Source: Phanerodontia chrysosporium (taxonomy: Eukaryota; Basidiomycota; Agaricomycetes; Polyporales; Phanerochaetaceae). Taken from it: a DNA stretch of 64,000 nucleotides. The DNA lies in the NCBI GenBank assembly GCA_001910725.1, contig MJGA01000008.1:682001-746000 (forward strand), given 5' to 3'. This document shows positions 36,901 through 44,822 of this stretch, piece after piece (the stretch's first letter is position 1; every line of letters starts with the position of its first letter). The notes beneath the pieces were generated by a model. That model saw only the letters and a program-made list of their open reading frames with translations. It had not been told where the DNA came from and did not search any database. A program made the position numbers and the translations under genes.

Positions 36901-39900
36901 TCACGGCACTCACCAAGAAGGATCAACCATGGGAATGGGGTTCTGAACAGCAGAAGGCATTTGACGACCTGAAAAAGGCGTTCACTTCTGCACCAATTCT
37001 ACGAATTCCGGACGACGTTAATCCGTTCAGGCTCTCTACCGACGCGAGTGACTTCGCGATCGGCTCGGTTCTGTCACAACTCGACCCAAACGATAAGCTG
37101 TACCATCCGGTAGCCTTCCACTCCAAGTCACTCAATGTTCACGAAAGGAACTATGAGATATACGACAAAGAGATGTTGGCCATAATCCGCGGGTTAGAAG
37201 AGTATAGGCACTATCTAGAGGGACATCCGGAGAAATTCGAGATATGGTCAGACCACCAAAACCTGACTTATTTCAAGCAGGCCCAGAAATTGTCTCGTCG
37301 TCAAGCTCGTTGGGCATTATACCTAACAAGATTCCATTTCACACTACACCACAAGCCGGGTAAAACAATGGAAGCTGAAGACCCTCTGTCCAGGAGACCA
37401 GATCATGAAGAGGGGGTAGAACTCGATAATCGCGACCATATTCTTCTGAAGCCAGAATTTTTCGCCAATCTGCTCGAAGTCTGCGCGATCGACGCCTCCC
37501 ATGACGCTCCAGTAAACGACGATTTACTGCTCCAAGAGGTCAAGAAGGCTCTGTTATCTGACGAAGTCACCAAGAACTATCAATCGTTACTCAAATCAGG
37601 CCCACGCGAGTTCAAGAAACCGTTAGAGGAATGGAACTTTGAGAATGGATTGCTACTCTTCCGGGGACATATCTACATACCGAAGGATGAGAATGAGGAC
37701 TTACGACGACGAGTAGTCCAAATGCACCACGACCACCCATCAGCCGGACATCCAGGCAGATGGAAGACCTACGAACTTGTCTCCCGAAACTATTGGTGGC
37801 CGGGAATGTCTGTCTTCGTCAAGAAATACGTCACGGGTTGCGACACGTGTCAGCGAATGAAGAATCGCACACAGCAGACCTACGGACAACTCATGCCCAA
37901 CAAGGTACCTAATGGACCTTGGGAAGTTATTACCATCGACTTGATTACTCAGTTGATGCCGTCAAGAGGAAAGGATGCCATCCTAGTCGTTGTATGCCGA
38001 CTCACCAAGAGAGCACGTTTCTTCGCGATAACGAACAAATTCTCCGCTAAAGACCTTGCAAAGATTCTGATGGATAGAATTTACCCTATCCACGGACTAC
38101 CTTTGCAGATTATCTCAGACAGAGGAACTCAATTCGCGGCAGAACTCTTTCAAGAATGGTGTAAGCTACTCGGTATCGAGTCAGCGATGTCTACGGCATA
38201 TCACCCTCAAACAGATGGTCAAACTGAACGAGTAAATCAAGTTCTAGAACAGTACCTACGCTGCTTCGCTGATAATGTCAATCACGAAGACTGGGTCGAT
38301 TATCTGCCCACTGCAGAATTTGCCTACAACAACGCAGCACATGAAAGTACAAAGGACACACCGTTCTTTCTAGAATATGGTAGACACCCACGGGCAGGAC
38401 CAACTCTCGACAAGCAAGCCAAAAGCAAAGACTTGAACGAGATATTCAGACTTAGACAAGACGCCCAAGACAAGGCCAAAGCAGCCCTACAACTAGCAGC
38501 GGACCGTATGAAGTGGTACTACGACCAGAACAAGCAAGAAGTGCCGTTTAAAGTCGGCGACAAAGTGCTGCTGAATTCAAAGGATTATCAAACCACTCAA
38601 CGCACGCTGACACCGAGGTACCTAGGACCGTTCGAAATCATCGAGCAACTGTCCAAAGTAACCTTCAAGGTGAAACTGCCTCCACAATACAGGGCATATC
38701 ACCCGGTTTTCCACGCTAGTAAATTAATCCCCTATTCTACACCCTCCATCACCGGCCAACGAGCCGCACCACCAGAGCCAGAAGTTCACAACGGAGAGCT
38801 CGAGTACGAGGTCGAGAAAATTCTCAACCATAAGACTACCGGGCGTGTCAGGAAACGAAACTGGTACATGGTTCGATGGAAGGGTTATGGGCCAGAAGAA
38901 GACAAATGGGAACCAGAAAGTAATCTGGAAGGTGCTAAAGAGAAGATCGCGGAATTTTGGCGCGTTCGGAACGAAGAAGCACCTATGGAAACAGACGGTT
39001 TAGAACTCGACGAAGAGGAAACCCTTCAGATCGTTCTAGATGGTGGAAAAACACCATCCAAGAGCACCACCGAGGCAGCAGGCTGGGACCTGTATGCAGC
39101 AGAAGATGTAACTATTCCAGCAGGAGACCGCAAACTCATCAGCACTGGCATTCACATCCGAGTTCCAACTGGAACCTATGGACGGATTGCACCGCGATCA
39201 GGACTGGCACTCAAAGGCATTCATGTCGGCGCAGGCGTTATCGACCGGGACTACACGGGTATCGTCAAAATACTACTCCTTAACACAAGCGACAGTGACT
39301 TCACAGTCACGACTGGAGATAGGACGGCTCAATTGATCCTGGAGAAAATTGCCGATGCCGATATAGAAATCGTCGAAACACTACAGTCAACTGATCGTGG
39401 ATCAGGCAGGTTTGGATCCACTGGAAAATAAAAGTCTTCTCTCGGGAGTTCGAATCTGAAGAGGGGGTACTGTCACAGTTTTCTAATTCCCTACGGTTTT
39501 ATTCTCGTAAGCGCCCAGTAGGCGCCAGGGGTTAGGGTTATGGACTAGGGTTAGGACAGGCACGCGTCAGAACGCGGTCACGTGTTGGTCACGTGCTGGG
39601 AAAGGACTCAGAGTCATGTGAGGATCTTATCTTTATCTTATCTATGATGTAGACGCTCCGGTACAAGGGTATAGTAGGTAGCCGGACCCAGGGTCCGGGT
39701 AGTGTATTCTAGAATAGCGTAGAAGGTTCCGGACACATCCGGTACTCGGCTTTAGACTTTGCCGAGCCCGGAGTGTCTTGGCAAGTATCGCACCATCATC
39801 ACGCCATCGCGCATGTGATGGGCAGTATCAAGGGTCTCGGGTAGTACCAGGGGTCCTCCCCTTCATGTATATATACCGGGCTCTGCTGGGCTTAAGTCCC

Positions 39901-40133
39901 CAGCATCATCTACCTCGTCTTTCACCCACTTCACTCGCACACTCGCAGTCAAGTCCAACCCCACTCAAGCTACTAAGGTAAGTAGCGGGGTTTACTTTGA
40001 CACTTTCAGGCCTGTTGCTGCGGTCGATACACAAGGCCAAAGCTGGGCGTGTTCGCCAACGAGCGATGATAGCTGTGACATTGGAGGATCGGGTGGAAGA
40101 TTCACAGTACTGGCTTGCTGTAGTCGCAACTAG
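30910..40133 (+). CDS. Small secreted cysteine-rich protein gene, split by a retrotransposon in its last intron
   Basis: Exon 1 (30910-31003) encodes a clear signal peptide, MFLRGRSALIAAFLFVVSAR ending around TLA. Short middle exons are uncertain. The exon around 31190-31350 encodes FTGPARAFDEYSGFL...NNCKLISQNG and ends at a GT donor (31351). The original 64-nt intron contained GGCTTTCAG. Copy B inserted in it with a CTTTC duplication, so the acceptor CTTTCAG is intact after the element (40003-40009). The last exon, 40010-40133, joins in frame (GK|PVAAVDTQGQSWACSPTSD) and ends FTVLACCSRN. The mature protein would be about 100 aa with eight Cys. Family not recognised. Expression now depends on splicing out about 8.65 kb. 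Confidence 0.6.
31413..31944 (+). repeat. 5' LTR of copy B
   Basis: TGTCACAG...TTTGACA, 532 bp, same as the 3' LTR by my reading. U3 contains TTAGGG-like blocks (31470-31482, 31488-31497), two CACGTG boxes (31521-31526, 31532-31537), clustered GATA-type sites (about 31568-31586) and a TATA box (31810-31817). U5 holds a consensus splice donor AAG|GTAAGT (31917-31925). Confidence 0.97.
31810..31854 (+). promoter_or_regulatory. LTR TATA box, predicted transcript start and self-primer
   Basis: TATATATA at 31810-31817 predicts transcription starting about 30 bp downstream, at or near 31841-31844. The 11 bases AGCATCATCTA (31844-31854) are perfectly complementary to the sequence just after the LTR (31947-31957). 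In Tf1-type elements the first 11 nt of the RNA fold back to prime reverse transcription. Confidence 0.75.
31947..31957 (+). other. Primer-binding site for self-priming
   Basis: TAGATGATGCT begins two bases after the LTR end and pairs perfectly with AGCATCATCTA at 31844-31854. There is no TGG start as expected for a tRNA-primed PBS. Copy A has the same arrangement (6060-6070 with 6163-6173). Confidence 0.8.
31958..32794 (+). promoter_or_regulatory. Leader of copy B with repeated ACCTGTAAWAGG motif
   Basis: About 840 nt. The motif ACCTGTAA(A/T)AGG occurs at 32097, 32146, 32251 and 32756. Related ACCTGTAA or ACCTGAC lie at 33586 and 33613, and ACCTGTAG at 35273. Open frames here (32222-32488, and 32507 onward into ORF0) are not conserved with copy A, which has a one-base difference and a stop, so the ORF0 start is taken at 32795. 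A possible splice acceptor (GTTCGCAG|G, about 32070) could pair with the LTR donor. Confidence 0.55.
32795..33580 (+). CDS. Extra retrotransposon ORF ('ORF0'), copy B
   Basis: 261 aa, the same length as in copy A and differing at about three residues. It is charged and helical, with no recognised domain. It starts at the ATG of ATGAAGTTCTAC (32795), the point where similarity to copy A as protein becomes consistent. It stops at TAA 33578-33580, five bases before an ACCTGTAA motif. It precedes gag by 134 nt, so it would be the first ORF on the genomic RNA. Gag would then need leaky scanning, reinitiation, splicing or an internal entry. Possible roles (RNA-binding, particle assembly, anti-silencing) are speculation. 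Confidence 0.75.
   Translation: MKFYNKTIIARNAAAPYPSLAERISLRKETQEKVYEEVKEKLAEIERPKQREKYLLQRERNRRTVTRPVPKAEQDRINEEFEERLWALEQASRLIMEMKARKRLEDRISNPAPSLLSRLGPPQHLSQEEVEETYGNDGDMQGKVPKEAGRIQKSHIIDRTKEMMNLFNAVNLRLVPLSDHLVDIDKVDKELGDEVSKLLVDFEDLYDHFDENKGRKKLKGKHYRWITRDLKKIKYVSFENFSTRYVEIARELVALNISFEY
33715..35280 (+). pseudogene. gag of copy B with an in-frame TAG
   Basis: The frame from 33715 (MADADQIAQINWTEINLSS) runs 403 codons to TAG at 34924-34926, which replaces the CAG seen in copy A. It continues in the same frame to the natural stop at 35278-35280 (about 520 codons in total). The TAG falls after the CAIC...H....C knuckle-like motif, within the Asn/Ser-rich tail, so the truncated Gag might still assemble but would block Gag-Pol synthesis unless read through. 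Proteins could be supplied in trans by other copies. Confidence 0.85.
35262..35302 (+). promoter_or_regulatory. Candidate -1 recoding signal at gag/pol junction
   Basis: In the gag frame the run GAT TTT CTC contains T-TTT (35262-35265), where a single tRNA can slip back one base. After a 7-nt spacer comes a perfect 8-bp inverted repeat, ACCTGTAG (35273-35280) and CTACAGGT (35295-35302), with a 14-nt loop; the gag stop is the last three bases of the 5' arm. Pol is in the -1 frame and open from 35256. Copy A has the same sequence. This is consistent with programmed -1 frameshifting but is untested. Confidence 0.6.
35280..39431 (+). CDS. Pol polyprotein with C-terminal chromodomain and dUTPase (copy B)
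   Basis: 1383 codons, intact. Approximate positions: aspartic protease VDSGATTSFIN (60-70); reverse transcriptase with MDYRPLNGITKKNRYPIPRI (340-360) and YLDDILIFG (438-446); RNase H STDASDFAIGSVLSQ (585-600); integrase zinc finger H-H-C-C (about 815-860) and catalytic core with TIDLITQL, DRGTQF and the later Glu; GPF/Y-like RYLGPFEII (1116-1124); chromodomain YEVEKILNHK...WYMVRWKGYG...WEPESNL (1180-1225); dUTPase (1257-1383). The dUTPase shows all five motifs: AGWDLYAAED, PRSGLALKG, GAGVIDRDYTG, GDRTAQLI and RGSGRFGSTGK. The frame opens with GTG and has no nearby ATG, so it is expected to be made as Gag-Pol. Confidence 0.97.
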   Translation: MDPCVLQVNNADHVPTAESTLDVDRVIDIDVLNVSRNKSLSFKLPITLWVYGKKAQAEALVDSGATTSFINHIFVEKNNLVTIKLANLYEVKNADGTINKAGRITHALRAYLEIGTHKHTQYLLVTDLHDKDMYIGYKFLHRHNPEIDWAKGNWEFTRCPESCKVSSMAQKVQALDIEIGNDEELAELEPEQPWESSLDDIGEEDIPHHINWVDFSNPEERMQAEAVADILEKDDDDTVDTSQWKSQVPSWVHKFESVFSKTKSERMPTHKPWDHAIEFEEGAKLPPIGKVYPLDQRQRSSFDEWIREERRKGYIEESKSPIAASFFFVKKADGSLRPCMDYRPLNGITKKNRYPIPRIADLIDALSQASIFTKIDLRWGYNNVRIKEGDEWKTAFVTKDGLFQAKVMYFGFANAPATFQNMMNNIFEDLIRQGKVMVYLDDILIFGNDREEHRKIVHEVLQRLEDNDLFAKAEKCLFEKDKLAYLGMIISKNHVEMDPAKVTGVTEWPVPTKVKHVQAFLGFANFYRRFIKDFAKITKPLTALTKKDQPWEWGSEQQKAFDDLKKAFTSAPILRIPDDVNPFRLSTDASDFAIGSVLSQLDPNDKLYHPVAFHSKSLNVHERNYEIYDKEMLAIIRGLEEYRHYLEGHPEKFEIWSDHQNLTYFKQAQKLSRRQARWALYLTRFHFTLHHKPGKTMEAEDPLSRRPDHEEGVELDNRDHILLKPEFFANLLEVCAIDASHDAPVNDDLLLQEVKKALLSDEVTKNYQSLLKSGPREFKKPLEEWNFENGLLLFRGHIYIPKDENEDLRRRVVQMHHDHPSAGHPGRWKTYELVSRNYWWPGMSVFVKKYVTGCDTCQRMKNRTQQTYGQLMPNKVPNGPWEVITIDLITQLMPSRGKDAILVVVCRLTKRARFFAITNKFSAKDLAKILMDRIYPIHGLPLQIISDRGTQFAAELFQEWCKLLGIESAMSTAYHPQTDGQTERVNQVLEQYLRCFADNVNHEDWVDYLPTAEFAYNNAAHESTKDTPFFLEYGRHPRAGPTLDKQAKSKDLNEIFRLRQDAQDKAKAALQLAADRMKWYYDQNKQEVPFKVGDKVLLNSKDYQTTQRTLTPRYLGPFEIIEQLSKVTFKVKLPPQYRAYHPVFHASKLIPYSTPSITGQRAAPPEPEVHNGELEYEVEKILNHKTTGRVRKRNWYMVRWKGYGPEEDKWEPESNLEGAKEKIAEFWRVRNEEAPMETDGLELDEEETLQIVLDGGKTPSKSTTEAAGWDLYAAEDVTIPAGDRKLISTGIHIRVPTGTYGRIAPRSGLALKGIHVGAGVIDRDYTGIVKILLLNTSDSDFTVTTGDRTAQLILEKIADADIEIVETLQSTDRGSGRFGSTGK
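39458..39467 (+). other. Polypurine tract
   Basis: GAAGAGGGGG lies three bases before the 3' LTR and is the expected primer for plus-strand DNA synthesis. Confidence 0.85.
39471..40002 (+). repeat. 3' LTR of copy B
   Basis: Same 532-bp sequence as 31413-31944. It is preceded by the polypurine tract and followed directly by the CTTTC target duplication and the host intron's AG acceptor. Confidence 0.97.
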
Positions 40134-40856
40134 AGCGCCGTGACCCTGTATATATTCACCCTACTCTCAGAAGACTCGGAGAGCGAGAAATGAAGCTTTC
40201 TCCTCCGTGAAGTGCAATCTCAAGCGGAGCAGGCGGTGCAGCAGAGGATGCGCAGTCAACACGCGTCGGCCATGCATCAGTCCGCACAGGGCGCATATAC
40301 CACGTGACATCATGTTGGCGCCGTGCGTGATCCTAGCCAGTTAGGTTGGACTTGACACCCACTGGCACGCTCGGTTTCGAAGCACAAGCTATTCTCGAGG
40401 CTTGAGAACCACAGCTTAAAGGTAAGTAGCCTGCCTGCAGGTGGCGTGTGCTTATCTTCATCAAGCTTGACGTGGTCTGAACTTTGTGTTTGTATGTTGA
40501 AGGATTACACCGCTGCCATCACTCACCAGTCCATCGCAGTGCGGTCCCGACAATATCGTATTTGGAACTTGGCAGCCAGTGCTATTTTCTTATCCCGCGT
40601 TTTTCTGTTTTTTGCAACGCCCGAAGATGTATGTCATTCAGTTACCAGGCGAGGCAATAGCACTAACTAATATCAGCTCTCACTTTCAGAGCTTTGTTGC
40701 TGGCCTAGGCCCAGATCATATCATCTGGCGATCTCGTAGTGCTTTGACCGCTGGATAATTGTTCTGCAGGCGTGGCCACCACATTGAGTGGTGTACCCCC
40801 GTTATATACGGCCCAAGCGTTGAAGGTTCGTTTGCTCGCTCGTCTTCTCCCCCACT
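40134..40856. other. Intergenic region before the FunK1 gene
   Basis: About 720 bp. A short ORF at 40446-40670 has no family features. GTTATATACGGCC (40801-40813) is a TATA-like site about 50 bp upstream of the kinase ATG. AAAGGTAAGTAGC at about 40418 resembles the LTR end AAGGTAAGTAGC but is not flanked by other LTR sequence. Confidence 0.4.
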
Positions 40857-43800
40857 ATGATGCGGAACTCACGGTTCACTAGGCGGTCTGCCCGTCGAGG
40901 GCGCCCGCTAACTGGGGCCAGCAGTCCCTCTTACGATACTACCGACGATTTCGCACCTAGCCATCCCGAACCCCGCAGCGGTGTCCTCACCTCTGGAGTT
41001 ACAGCTGACGCGGTTCAAGGAGACTCCGTACCGTGTTTACTGGTTAGTCATGAACGTGCTTCTTCCGGCGGAGGAAACTCGAAGGCCGGCGGGTCGTCTG
41101 GATCTGCGTTTGTTCGACGTTTTACTACACCTCCCCCTCGCCTCAGTCAAGGTTCATCACAACAATTCCCAAAAGGCCCACCCGGTTCGCCTGCCGCAAT
41201 AAACATGGCCGTGGATGCAACGACAAAGAAGGACGGTGACTCGCCACTCAAGTCTGTTTCGTGGAGCGAAACGACGGTCGCACAGGTGGACGATCGATGC
41301 GTCCAAGTAGCGGTCGAGGTATTCAAGAGCATCATGTCCGGCTCGGCCCTCCCGGATGACGAGAAATCGAGGAAGAAGTTGAAGAAGTTCAACGGAATAG
41401 ACACTAAGGATTTGCCCGACAATTCAGAGAGTGGGAAGTATAACCCGCTGGTGCGTTCTCTCTGTCCTACTGCTGTACCTCTGTATACTCATCCGCCATA
41501 GTGCAATATCTTGAACGCGGTGGAGATACTTGCTGGCTCAAGATATCGCTGGAAGATCGTTGCCAACCATGCCGAGAGCGCCGACATCGACCACAAGCCG
41601 GATATCGCGCGATACCCTGTCGACATACCCGCCGCCAAAGCCGCATATACCCGCAACATGCACACCAAAAACCGCAACATTGCCCGATGCGCGTGGGCAT
41701 GGATGAATAGCTATATCGAGGTGAAGAACACCGAGGCCAAGTCGCCCTTCTTCTTCGCGCGCAACGTCGACAAGAATGGCAGACAGAAGTTTCTGCGTCA
41801 AGGCGAGGGGGGTAAGCAGGCCAGAGGCCAGTTCATCAAGTACGTCACGGAGGCGATGCTTCGCCAGCACCGTACGCACTACTACTCGATCTACATCACC
41901 GAGATGTCCGCGCGTGTCTTCCGCTGGGACCGAGTCGGCTGCATCGCGTCGGAGCCGATCGACCTCAGGGAGAACCCGTACGACTTCCTAGACATTCTCT
42001 ATCGCCTCGCTACGTCCCCTGACCATGGCGGCGTCGACAGTACCATCAACCTGGCAACGAAGGAGGAGATCGCTGAGCTTGCGGCCTACAATCCCGGTGA
42101 TAACAAGTGGTTGCAAGAGTACCACGACTCCATGCTCGACGACCAGCTCAGCCATCCCATATACAGGGTATGTAATTACCTCCCCCCCTCTAATCGCGTG
42201 CTCATAACCGCCGTAGGTTTCCTGTCCTTCCATTTCCCTGGATGGCTCTGACTCCATGGCCGCCGAGAAGAGCTTTCTCATCGGACGATATGCCTTTGGC
42301 CATTACTCGCCCTTGGGAAGATGTACAAGGGGATATCCCGCGCTAGACATGGAGACGAAGCGGCTCGTCTGGTTCAAAGACCAGTGGCGCTGTGTCGCAA
42401 GACCACATTCGGAGCTTGACGCCTACCTTCGCCTCCACGACCACAACGTCCCGTACATTGCTACACCTATCGCAGGTGGAGACGTCGAAGGACATCGCAC
42501 GATCTCCCAGGATTTTCTCACACACCTTGAGGACGAGTGGCGGCCGTCTGCGCGCGTCCACACCCGTTTAGTCTCCAAAGAAGTTGGTACCCATCTCGAG
42601 ACATACCGAGATTCCTACGAACTATTGCGGGTGTGCGCCGAAGCATTTTGTGGTGAGTCCTATCACTTCTCCGTCGGCACCTTTGTTCACTGTGCCGTAG
42701 CGCATCGGCGAGCTTGGCAAGTTGCACGCATCTTACATCGCGATATCAGCGTAGGCAACATTATGATCGATGCGATGACGAGGCAAGGTTTTTTAAACGA
42801 CTGGGACCTATGCAAGTATAGAGAAGACATGGACGCAAAGCTACCGGCTTCTGAGCCCTCTGGAATTTCTGTAAGCCTTGCGCTCGTTCAACTCCTCATT
42901 GCAACTTGCTCATCTGCTCACAGGGGACCTGGGCTTTCAAATCCGCTTTAACGCTTCGCTACCCTCGCAAGCCCCCTGAGCTCGCGGATGATCTGGAATC
43001 TTTCATCCATGTCATCAGTTTCCTCGCCTATCGCTACCACCAACACAACTTATCCTCCGTACCGGAAAATGACACGGTGGATGCCCAAATCAGGGCCAAC
43101 GGGAACAACCCTGAGCTTATGGGGTTGGTCAACATGTTCTTCCACACGCGGAAATCTGTCGGCAACGGATTCTACGCAGGCGGAGAGATGAAGTACCAGG
43201 CGATACTGTGGGGTCGCCCACCCGTGTCATTCAAGCCTCTCAAGAACGGCAAGCGTTCTCTCGTGGATACATTCCTGTGTAAGGCGTATCGCCTCCTACA
43301 AGAGCACTACTGGTCACTGGATGAGTCGGAGCTCACGGTGCATGCGGTGCGCGAGGGCGATCGCGCGTCGCCTGACGAAATCGGGGACGTACGTACGACA
43401 GATCCGGCGGAGATCATAGGCGAGGTCCCTGAAGTGTTTGAGATATTGATGGAGGATCGCGCGGCGGATGAATCGGAGGTCGAGGTCGACGAGGAAGACT
43501 TCTTTGAAACCGCCATGGATACGAGGCTGATCTGTCCATTCTCAGACCCCAAGCCCGTGCTCAACTCACATTCAAAGCTAGCTTCCCTGTTCACGAACTT
43601 TGCTGTTGACAAGCACGGCGTCCAACGTGATCTCAAGGACTACCGTGACGACAAGCTCTTCGATCAGTACCTTAATTGGCGCATGGTAGCCTACCTCAAG
43701 CTGAAAGGGCCTACTGGCCGAGATCCTCAATACACGGTATCGGCGGAGTCTGCCGGGAAGCGCAAGCGCGAGGAAGAAGACGACCTAGACGAAGAGGAGG

Positions 43801-44219
43801 CTCCCAGTCCTCCGAAGAAGCCTACCCGTGCCGCTGCTGCTAGAACCAGGCAGACCGTAACGAAGGAAGATCCCGCAGCTACGAAGCCTATCGCCAAGCG
43901 TAGCACTAAGTGGAAGGCAGCGGTTGTCAGTCACTCCGTGAAGGTCTCTCCAGAGCCGACAAGACCGCAACCGAAGAACGTTCCCAGTAAACCATCGACA
44001 TCACGGGCAGCACCGAAGACATTGAAGTCTCAGCCCACGAAGACGGCCACGAAGAAAGCCGCATCGCGGAAGGCGCAAGTGACGCGAAAGCCCTCGAGTC
44101 CCCGACGCACAGCGTCCCTGAAGTCTGAGGCCACAGGCCGAGCTAGGGCCCCGAAACTGACGGTTGCTCTGCCACCTGCGCCACCGAGGCGATCCGCACG
44201 GCTGGCCAGCAGGGTCTGA
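40857..44219 (+). CDS. FunK1-type fungal protein kinase
   Basis: A member of the basidiomycete-expanded FunK1 kinase family; targets unknown. Exons: 40857-41450, 41502-42167, 42217-42652, 42701-42870, 42924-44219. A regulatory N-terminal half (residues about 1-420) leads to a kinase domain whose diagnostic pieces are ILHRDISVGNIMI (catalytic HRD), FLNDWDLCKY (DWD in place of DFG) and SGTWAFKSALTLR, with the family's DDLESFIHVISFLAYRYH block. The C-terminal 150 residues are Lys/Pro/Ser/Ala-rich and strongly basic (KKPTRAAAARTRQ...), like a nuclear, chromatin-binding tail. No frame disruption was seen. It lies 850 bp downstream of the copy B element. Confidence 0.88.
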
Positions 44220-44822
44220 ACGGTCTTTTTCTGCATCCTTGGTCGCCTTGTGCTGCATACCGTAGCCACCACCAAACGATGGCTGTGGTGCTTCCGACCC
44301 AGATACAGGCTCGTCTTCAGAAGGGCAACCGCGAGGTAGACAATTCACGCGAAGATGAAGCCTCTGGGACATCTCCGAGAAAAGCCTGCCGGACCAGCGT
44401 CGCGCTACCGAACCGAATCTTATGGCCAGAGGTTCGCCATTTGAGGCAGCGCGAAATTCGGTTAATGAAGGCTGACGGCCAAAGTCACGAAGAAAGGAAA
44501 CGTCGTGGCGTCCACGGTTAATCCCGCCAGTCACTCTGAGGTCGCTGCCCCGGGCAGCTGGCCTACCGGGTATACTTGGGTAGTTGGTATGATCGACTGC
44601 TTAGATATCTCTACCTCCTATTTAGGCCAGGCTGTAGCTGTGGTATCTATTCTATAACCCTGCAAGTGGGCTTAGCGCATCGAGGAGGTGTTGCTCGACC
44701 TGAGATGTCCCCGCGTGATTTAAATTTGGTCAGCTGTGGATCTTATCTTATCTTTGGACCTTCAGAGCTAGATCCAAGATTTTGGGCCGCGGTCCCGCTA
44801 CTCTACTTCACCTTTCCTTCAG
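44220..44822. other. Intergenic region, DUS3 promoter
   Basis: About 600 bp. Overlapping short ORFs (for example 44279-44521) show no family features. TGTGGATCTTATCTTATCTT (44734-44753) contains two tandem GATA-type sites about 80 bp before the DUS3 ATG, resembling the site cluster in the LTR U3. Confidence 0.4.

Larger units (their letters stand above)
31413..40002 (+). mobile_element. Full-length Ty3/Gypsy chromovirus-type retrotransposon, copy B
   Basis: An 8,590-bp element with two 532-bp LTRs (31413-31944 and 39471-40002) that look identical, flanked by a perfect 5-bp target duplication CTTTC (31408-31412 and 40003-40007). Order: LTR, PBS, leader, ORF0 (32795-33580), gag (33715-35280 with one internal TAG), pol (35280-39431, protease-RT-RNase H-integrase-chromodomain-dUTPase), polypurine tract, LTR. 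Identical LTRs imply recent insertion. The gag stop at 34924 is the only obvious damage. Confidence 0.97.

Noticed and set aside
40381..40440. Possible solo LTR remnant around AAAGGTAAGTAGC
   Set aside because: Only about 12 bases resemble the LTR end; the rest does not match, and the string is mainly a consensus splice donor.
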